DNA from: an uncultured Mycoplasmatota bacterium
GTDB taxonomy: Bacteria; Bacillota_I; Bacilli_A; RF39; UBA660
Assembly: GCA_948472605.1 (NCBI GenBank)
Contig: CAOKUH010000052.1
Span: 1-10,437, forward strand
DNA length: 10,437 nt
Direction of reading: 5' to 3'
Below are positions 4,997 through 10,437 of this stretch, piece by piece. How positions within the stretch are numbered: position 1 is the first letter of the stretch; the number at the start of each line of letters is the position of its first letter. The notes beneath the pieces are model-generated. The model searched no databases and was not told the origin of the DNA. It was given only the letters and a program-made list of their open reading frames with translations. The position numbers were made by a program, and so were the translations under genes.

Positions 4997-7962
4997 TAAA
5001 AAATAAAATAAAATACTTATTAATTACAATTTTAGGGGTTGTTCTAATACCAACCAATGTTTTTGCTACAACAGCAACAGCATACGTAAGTAATTTTGGT
5101 TCTGCTAGAGAGTATAGAGATATTGTATACAATAATGGTAAATTTTATACAGACTATACTTTCGGTGTTAGTATTAGTGGAGCAGGAGAAGGATATTGTG
5201 TAGACTTTGGTTACCATATGAATGATTTAAACCATGGAGGTGCACAAGTATCTTGTGAATTAGCTACAAATACAGCTATTGCTTATGTTTTAAATAGCGA
5301 TGCTAGTCATGTAGTAAAACAACTTGCATTACGTTTATTATCAGCTGAAATAGGATATTCAAAAAGTAGTTATTACGTAACTACGACTGATAATTATTAT
5401 TATCAAGAAGCTAAAAATTTAGTAGATGTTGCTAAAGGCTTTCGTCCTACATCTGGATTTATGCAATTTAATAAAATAAGTGAAGCAGATAATGGTAATG
5501 TTACTTTAGGTATAACATCATTATCTACTAAATTAACAAATGTTAATTTTGAATGTGAAAATTGTTCTATTGTTAGTTCTTCTTGGGATGATAGTGGATA
5601 TAGAGGAAATATAGTAATAGCTATGAATACACCAGGATGTGACTATAAAATCGTAGCATATTATCAACCTGTTGGTGTAGATTTAGAAACAATTACCAAT
5701 ACAATAATAAATACTGAGATAAATGTAGATACAACAAGTTCATTTTTGTATTGCCAAGGTTATGGAGAAACCCAAAATACAATTTTTTCTATCAATGGAA
5801 ATATAACAGGAGTTAGTAGTTCCTCATCTTCAAACTCTTCAACAGATACAACCACTCAAACTAGACCAATAACAGTTGTTGGAGATAAAGTAAGACAAGA
5901 ATATGCGGGCCAACTTACAAATAAAAAAGGAACATATTATAAAAAGTATTGTAGTAGCGGAAATGGAGATGAACATAATTTATGCGAACAAGAAACTAAA
6001 ATTAAATCTCCTAAATATTGCGATAAAAATAACGATGGTGAAAAGATTACAATAGAAGCTCCAACTGATGTAAAAAATTGTATTCTAAAAAATGAAGATG
6101 AAGCTGGAAATACATATCAAATGGCTGATGGCCAAATTAGTTCAAATAATCCATATTGCTCAGTATATTGTAAAGAAAATTATTCTATGTCTTTACCAGG
6201 AGCTCAATATGCAGATAGTGGTAGATATTTCAAATTAAACAATTCTGTTGTTAATGTTACTAGAACATGTTATGCAACAAGTAGCGAAAATGATAATACT
6301 AAAACAAACATTGATATAGAAAAATTTATTAAAAATGTTAAAGATGCTCAAGAAAAAATTGTAAAAGCTTATAATGATTACGCTTTAGCTAAAGCATATT
6401 ATGATTCAGTAAAAAAATCTACTAATGTAGATAGTTCTAAACCATCCTTTAATACTGATGGTGGAAGTTGTACAATTAATGGAAACGTTGTTGATTATAA
6501 TGAAACAAATTGTAAGGATAATGGTGGTAGTTGGACTAAAAATACTTGTCAACCAACTGGTTCTAATAATAAAAACGATGGTGCAAGTGTTGATTATGAA
6601 ACAATATCAATTACAACAAATTCTAAAGGTGAAGCAACTATCCAGAAACACCAAAATAAAACCAGTGCTAATTGGGGAGTTTATTATGATTCATGTACTA
6701 GTGAAAAAACATATGGTGGTCATAAAACAATTGAAGGTTATGAAAAAGACGCAAAAAATGCCGAAGCTACTTTAACGGCTGCTCAAAATGAATTAAAAGC
6801 AATTATAAGTCACATGGAAGAATGCTATAATTGGACTAATGAATTATGTTTTGATCCAATAGTTGAATTTGATTATAAAGAAGAATATAAAACAAAAATT
6901 AATTATCAAAAAGTAAGTAGTTCTACTACAAAAGGAGATGTGACTTATTCAAGTAATAAAGAGATTACTAATGAATATGAAGCAAATGAAAGTGGAACTC
7001 TTGAAACTATAAATTATTTAAAATGTGATTCTAATGGATGTACAAATTCAGAAACAGCTACTAATATTTCAACTAGATATTACTATCGTAAAATTGTAAG
7101 TACTGGAGAAGCACAATATGCAAATAAACAAGAATTTCAAACAAATATTCCTCATGGAACAGTAGCTGATATACCAGAGGGAGCAGATGTAAAATATAAC
7201 TATGAATATTTAGGTGCAGTATTTCCAATAGCATTAAAAACTGAGAGAGGAATTTATAACTGGACATTAAATTTCACAAAAATTGGTCAATACAATTCCA
7301 AAGTTGGTTGTAGCTCTAACTCATTAGGAAGATTAAATGATGTTGCTAAAGCAATAGGATCATCAGCATCAACAGATATTGGGTATGTTTGTGTCTATGT
7401 AGTTGATTGTCCAGATTGTGATTACGAGTGTGATTGTCCTGAAGATTTACCAGATGGTTATACTTGTGAAAAACAAGGTAAATTTTCTTGTATTATTGAT
7501 TATAATGAACCTGTTTGTCCAGATTGTGATGTTTATTGTGTAAATTGTATATTTGATGGTAAAGATACATATTTCTATCGAACAGTTTCATTAAATGATT
7601 TCAATCCAAATGATCGAAAATTAGGCTCAAATTGGAATAATAATAAAGCTAAAACGACAATTGAAAATATTGAAAAAGATGGAGAAGATGCCTATATTAC
7701 TCCTGAATATACATTCACAATGACAGCAAGTAATATGAAAGCAATTAGAGATTATAATGCTACTACTGGAACATATATATCTGAAGATTTATCGTATGAA
7801 CAAGTAAATGGAGTTACTAATATTGCTGGATATAGTTATTTCTTAAGAAATAAAAATAATCGAACTAGTGTTAATAAAGATTTCTTCAAAGAAGGAACAC
7901 TTAATAACAAGTGGGAATTATGGACAAGTACTAGTGATAATGTAGGACCAGCTTGGAAGTAG
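4993..7962 (+). CDS. Large secreted cysteine-rich surface protein, possibly with a thioester-like N-terminal module
   Basis: This is a 989-residue protein with a signal peptide (1-25, cleavage after VFA). There is no C-terminal TM, LPXTG or other anchor. Regions in order: an N-terminal module (~30-255) with GYCVDFG (67-73) and VVKQLALRLL (107-116), which recalls Cys...Gln thioester domains; a Ser/Thr linker (274-290); Cys-bearing segments (300-430); a helical stretch (440-476); an insert with GGSC and NGGSW (490-519); a second helical stretch (580-612), so the two may pair as a coiled-coil stalk; a beta-rich part (620-800); a block with 11 Cys in 53 residues (800-852) including two CPDCD repeats; and a C-terminal domain. 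AAAGGAG (4977-4983) is 9 bases before the ATG, which overlaps the preceding stop. I do not recognise the full-length family. It is probably a pilus-associated or cell-surface adhesin held by partners such as the upstream membrane protein; that is inference. Confidence 0.8.
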   Translation: MIKNKIKYLLITILGVVLIPTNVFATTATAYVSNFGSAREYRDIVYNNGKFYTDYTFGVSISGAGEGYCVDFGYHMNDLNHGGAQVSCELATNTAIAYVLNSDASHVVKQLALRLLSAEIGYSKSSYYVTTTDNYYYQEAKNLVDVAKGFRPTSGFMQFNKISEADNGNVTLGITSLSTKLTNVNFECENCSIVSSSWDDSGYRGNIVIAMNTPGCDYKIVAYYQPVGVDLETITNTIINTEINVDTTSSFLYCQGYGETQNTIFSINGNITGVSSSSSSNSSTDTTTQTRPITVVGDKVRQEYAGQLTNKKGTYYKKYCSSGNGDEHNLCEQETKIKSPKYCDKNNDGEKITIEAPTDVKNCILKNEDEAGNTYQMADGQISSNNPYCSVYCKENYSMSLPGAQYADSGRYFKLNNSVVNVTRTCYATSSENDNTKTNIDIEKFIKNVKDAQEKIVKAYNDYALAKAYYDSVKKSTNVDSSKPSFNTDGGSCTINGNVVDYNETNCKDNGGSWTKNTCQPTGSNNKNDGASVDYETISITTNSKGEATIQKHQNKTSANWGVYYDSCTSEKTYGGHKTIEGYEKDAKNAEATLTAAQNELKAIISHMEECYNWTNELCFDPIVEFDYKEEYKTKINYQKVSSSTTKGDVTYSSNKEITNEYEANESGTLETINYLKCDSNGCTNSETATNISTRYYYRKIVSTGEAQYANKQEFQTNIPHGTVADIPEGADVKYNYEYLGAVFPIALKTERGIYNWTLNFTKIGQYNSKVGCSSNSLGRLNDVAKAIGSSASTDIGYVCVYVVDCPDCDYECDCPEDLPDGYTCEKQGKFSCIIDYNEPVCPDCDVYCVNCIFDGKDTYFYRTVSLNDFNPNDRKLGSNWNNNKAKTTIENIEKDGEDAYITPEYTFTMTASNMKAIRDYNATTGTYISEDLSYEQVNGVTNIAGYSYFLRNKNNRTSVNKDFFKEGTLNNKWELWTSTSDNVGPAWK

Positions 7963-7973
7963 GTGAATAGATA

Positions 7974-8384
7974 ATGAAAGAATCATATTGGGGTTATTGG
8001 TTGATTTTACTAGGGGTTTTTGTAATAGTTATAATGATGTTAATATCAAGTATAACTACTCAAAATACAGAAGATTATTACTTAGTTAAAGAAGTTACAG
8101 AAGCTGCTATGGTAGATGCTATAAATTATGGTTACTATCGAAAATATGGTGAACTTAAAATTGATAGAGAAAAATTTATTGAATCTTTTTTAAGAAGATT
8201 TGCAGAAAATGTAAGCTTTAATACTTACGAAATATCTTTCTATGATATATATGAAGCACCACCAAAAGTAAGTGTAAAAGTTACAAGTAAATCTAAAAGT
8301 TTTGTTGTAGCTGGAGACTCTGCAACATTTGATATAGTAAATAAAGTAGATGCAGTTTTAGAATTATCTGGACAAAATAAATAG
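7974..8384 (+). CDS. Small single-TM pseudopilin-like protein, unknown function
   Basis: This is a 136-residue protein with an N-terminal hydrophobic span (~8-29, WLILLGVFVIVIMMLISSI). A helical, charged region follows (33-75, with EVTEAAMVDAINYGYYRKYG), then a short beta-rich tail (76-132). The layout, one N-terminal TM with most of the protein outside, resembles TadE/TadF-type minor pseudopilins. I see no prepilin peptidase site and no firm family match. A DUF family of Firmicutes may cover it, but I cannot confirm which. AGGTGA (7961-7966) overlaps the preceding TAG stop and lies 7 bases before the ATG, so translation is likely coupled. An 83-base gap with a weak hairpin separates it from cpaB. 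Confidence 0.78.
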   Translation: MKESYWGYWLILLGVFVIVIMMLISSITTQNTEDYYLVKEVTEAAMVDAINYGYYRKYGELKIDREKFIESFLRRFAENVSFNTYEISFYDIYEAPPKVSVKVTSKSKSFVVAGDSATFDIVNKVDAVLELSGQNK

Positions 8385-8408
8385 AATTTTATCTTTAGAT
8401 TCAAGTTC

Positions 8409-8428
8409 ATCTAGTAAAAATATTAGAT
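8409..8428 (+). other. Weak hairpin between the pseudopilin-like gene and cpaB
   Basis: ATCTAGT (8409-8415) pairs with ATTAGAT (8422-8428) with one G-T pair and a 6-base loop. Two competing pairings exist: TTATCT 8389-8394 with AGATAA 8425-8430, and AGAT 8397-8400 with ATCT 8409-8412. No clean T-run follows directly, so it is not a standard terminator. It could be an RNA processing or partial attenuation site. The rest of the 83-base gap (8385-8467) shows only the strong Shine-Dalgarno sequence of cpaB. Confidence 0.25.
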
Positions 8429-8467
8429 AAGAGCTTTTTAAATAAATAAATTTAGGAGGAATGAAAA

Positions 8468-9295
8468 ATGGGAAATGTATTAACAACCGTTAAAAGATTT
8501 TTATCAAACAAAAACACGGTAACGATTTTAGGAGTGTTACTTGCAATATTAGTATTATATATTGGGTATAATTATCGTGTCAAACAAGCGACCACTCCGG
8601 TAACTGTACCTTATGCAAAACAAGAGATATCATCTCGTACAGCAATTACTAGTGATATGATAGGATACATGGAAGTATCAAGTAGTGTTATTAAAAATAG
8701 TCCTAATGTAATCACAAATGCAAGTGAACTTATAGGAAATTATGTATCATTTGGAACAACTATTCCTGCCAATAGTATGTTCTATAAATCACAAATACTA
8801 ACATCTAATGAAATGCCAGATAGTGCTTTTGCAAGTATCCCTGACAACTACACAATATATAGTTTAAATGTTGATTTGCATACAACTTATGGTAATTCAA
8901 TTTATCCTGGAAATTATATTGATTTATATTTTAAAGGAATTGATGATACAGGATTAGTAATGTATGGTAAATTCATTGAAAGTATTGAAGTATTAGCTGT
9001 TAAAGATAGTCAAGGAAACCATGTATTTGAAACTACAGTAGAAAGTCGTACACCATCTGAATTACTATTTGCTGTACCAAATGACATGTATGAATTATTG
9101 ATGAAAGCTGGATATATTAATGGATCATCTATTGAAATAAATCCAGTACCTCGTAATGCATCTTATAGTGCTAATCCTGGGGAAACAAGTGTATCTAGTG
9201 ATTATATTAAAAACTTTATCCTTTCTAAGAGTGCAACTATACCACAAAATATAACAACTACTACACCAAATGATAACAATAATAATAACCAATAA
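8468..9295 (+). CDS. cpaB: CpaB/RcpC-type pilus assembly protein with SAF domain
   Basis: CpaB (RcpC) proteins belong to Tad/Flp pilus assembly. In Gram-negatives they work with the secretin; in Gram-positives they act at the cell envelope with a role less clear. The 275 residues show a cytosolic N-terminus, a TM span (16-35), then a SAF domain: VPYAKQEISSRTAITSDMI (47-65) through ELIGNYVSFGTTIPANSMF (87-105). The CpaB domain follows with YSLNVDLHTTYGNSIYPGNYIDLYF (131-155, broken motif: GNxIxPGxxVDL), VLAVKD (175-180) and TPSELLFAVP (195-204). The tail is low-complexity Thr/Asn (263-275). I choose ATG 8468 because AGGAGGA (8454-8460) is 7 bases upstream; ATG 8461 abuts it and is out of frame. 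It lies 37 bases before cpaF, with no tadZ/cpaE between them. Confidence 0.88.
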   Translation: MGNVLTTVKRFLSNKNTVTILGVLLAILVLYIGYNYRVKQATTPVTVPYAKQEISSRTAITSDMIGYMEVSSSVIKNSPNVITNASELIGNYVSFGTTIPANSMFYKSQILTSNEMPDSAFASIPDNYTIYSLNVDLHTTYGNSIYPGNYIDLYFKGIDDTGLVMYGKFIESIEVLAVKDSQGNHVFETTVESRTPSELLFAVPNDMYELLMKAGYINGSSIEINPVPRNASYSANPGETSVSSDYIKNFILSKSATIPQNITTTTPNDNNNNNQ

Positions 9296-9332
9296 AAGAT
9301 AATAAAAGAATACGAAAGAGGGTGCAAAACAA

Positions 9333-10437
9333 ATGGATGAATCCATATTTTCACAATTGGACTTTGGTCCATTAGATGAATTCTTAAGAATCGATGATAT
9401 CACCGATATTTCTTATAGTAATGGTGGACAAGTTTGGCTTAAAACCCTTTCTCGTGGAGTAGTTAAAGTTGAAAGGCCAGATATCAATAACTCATTGATG
9501 GAAAAGTTAGCCTTTCAATGCTCTAACGTTATGGGTAAGACATTTAATATGGCCCACCCATTCTTAGATGCTGAATCAACAGAACTTCGTTTAAACTTTG
9601 TTCATGATTCAATTGCTACAAATGGTATTGCTTGCTTAATACGTAAAACACCAGCTAAAATACGATTAAATAAGGAAAAGTTAATCAATGAAAAATATGT
9701 TTCAGAAGATTTACTTGATTTCTTACTACAATGCGTACAAGGTCATGCGAATATTATCGTCAGTGGTGAAACAGGTTCAGGTAAAACAGAACTTGTTAAA
9801 TATTTAGCAAGTACTACAAAAGAAAATGAAAAAATAATTTCTATTGAAGATACTCTAGAACTTCATTTAGATAGAATATTTCCTCATCGTGATATTGTCG
9901 CTATGAAAACTAACAACATTGCATCATATACTGATGTGTTAGTAACTTGTATGCGTCAAAATCCAATATGGATTTTACTATCAGAAGTTCGTAGTGCAGA
10001 GGCTGTTCTTGCAGTCCGAAATTCAATTTCATCAGGGCATCATATTCTTTCAACAATTCACTCGGATAAAGCATCATCAATCCCTATGCGTATGTATAGT
10101 CTTCTTGAAACTAATCAAGATGTAGAACAATTCTTAGCAACAATTCATAGATATGTTCAAATTGGTGTGTATGTTAAAGGATATATGAGTAAAGAATTAG
10201 GAAGATTTCAAAGAGAAATTATGGAAATATGTGAATTTTATGTAGATGAAGACAATAAGCCTCAAGTTAATACCATATTTCAAAAATCAATGGATGGAAA
10301 ATTATCACTAAAAAATCCAACCAAACATTTAAAAGATTATTTAGCTGTTCAAGGTGTAATATTACCAGATAATATATTTAGAACTGCTAATAATACAGAA
10401 ACTTCAGCTGCGCCAGCAACAGCTACAGAAGTTTTAT
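9333..10437 (+). CDS. cpaF: CpaF/TadA-type secretion ATPase of a Tad pilus (3' truncated by window edge)
   Basis: This hexameric ATPase of the type II/IV secretion superfamily powers pilin assembly from the cytosolic membrane face. From ATG 9333 the frame is open for 368 residues to the edge; GAGGGTG (9318-9324) lies 8 bases upstream. Seen in order: an N-terminal domain with D-I-T-D-I-S (22-27); Walker A SGETGSGKT (144-152); the Asp box SIEDTLEL (170-177); Walker B as IWILLSEVR (212-220), which keeps the catalytic Glu but has Ser where the family has Gly (VGEVR) and lacks the usual RPD before it; and the His box GHHILSTIHSD (235-245, usually GHDGSLTTIHAN). After about residue 350 comes a Thr/Ala-rich linker (NTETSAAPATATEVL), so a C-terminal extension or the true end lies beyond the window. 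tadB/tadC-like genes are expected next; that is inference. Confidence 0.9.
   Translation, partial: MDESIFSQLDFGPLDEFLRIDDITDISYSNGGQVWLKTLSRGVVKVERPDINNSLMEKLAFQCSNVMGKTFNMAHPFLDAESTELRLNFVHDSIATNGIACLIRKTPAKIRLNKEKLINEKYVSEDLLDFLLQCVQGHANIIVSGETGSGKTELVKYLASTTKENEKIISIEDTLELHLDRIFPHRDIVAMKTNNIASYTDVLVTCMRQNPIWILLSEVRSAEAVLAVRNSISSGHHILSTIHSDKASSIPMRMYSLLETNQDVEQFLATIHRYVQIGVYVKGYMSKELGRFQREIMEICEFYVDEDNKPQVNTIFQKSMDGKLSLKNPTKHLKDYLAVQGVILPDNIFRTANNTETSAAPATATEVL

Noticed and set aside
4993..4999. TGA followed at once by TAA at the end of the type I membrane protein; possible code 4 (TGA = Trp)
   Set aside because: Tryptophans in the window that I read are TGG and no gene has an internal TGA, so the standard code fits. 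The tandem stop alone proves neither reading.
6458..6775. 105-codon + strand frame inside the 989-residue protein gene
   Set aside because: It is in a shifted frame within a well-supported long gene. The Val/Leu/Ile/Lys-rich translation is typical of a shadow frame in AT-rich DNA.
7890..7962. LPXTG or other sortase anchor at the end of the 989-residue protein
   Set aside because: The C-terminus has no LPXTG-like motif, hydrophobic span or positive tail.
8385..8467. Terminator or second promoter between the pseudopilin-like gene and cpaB
   Set aside because: The hairpin lacks a directly following T-run, and no convincing -35/-10 pair is visible. I keep it only as a weak hairpin and treat the genes as one operon.

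Overview
This is a very AT-rich window from what is probably a low-GC Firmicute, class Bacilli. A genome-reduced gut lineage of the RF39 / Mycoplasmatota-like or Erysipelotrichales-like kind would fit. The evidence is a Bacilli-style Ffh, Gram-positive Shine-Dalgarno sequences before most genes, A/T-biased codons, and a Tad-type pilus locus with no outer-membrane parts. Every tryptophan I could read is TGG, so the standard bacterial code is more likely than the Mycoplasma code. The placement is inference from style, not from a search.

Layout, all on the + strand. (1) 1-731: the 3' end of a surface-type protein with a degenerate FGE-sulfatase / C-type-lectin-like module. Its last ~140 bases differ sharply in composition from the rest. 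A terminator follows. (2) 774-3736: an extended -10 promoter drives ffh (signal recognition particle GTPase) and, 16 nt later, a divergent formate-tetrahydrofolate ligase gene, closed by a terminator. (3) 3741-4124: a short Cys/Met/His-rich CotD-like spore-coat protein with its own terminator and a possible mother-cell-sigma promoter. (4) 4125-4255: a 131-bp control region with six TGTAAA/TTTACA hexamers, a perfect 13-bp palindrome next to the -35, a T9 tract in the promoter spacer and a TGCTATAAT -10. (5) 4256 to the right edge: five tightly spaced genes for a type I membrane protein, a 989-residue secreted Cys-rich protein, a small single-TM pseudopilin-like protein, CpaB and the pilus ATPase CpaF/TadA, which runs off the edge.

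Read together, block 5 looks like the front half of a Gram-positive Tad (type IVc) pilus or secretion operon. CpaB and CpaF give that identity. The three upstream genes are probably lineage-specific envelope or pilus components. Block 1 may encode an exposed adhesin whose C-terminal face is diversified, which would fit with the pilus locus, but no reverse transcriptase or template repeat lies in this window. No tRNA, rRNA, CRISPR array, insertion sequence or reverse-strand gene is supported. No gene-free stretch exceeds 300 bases.
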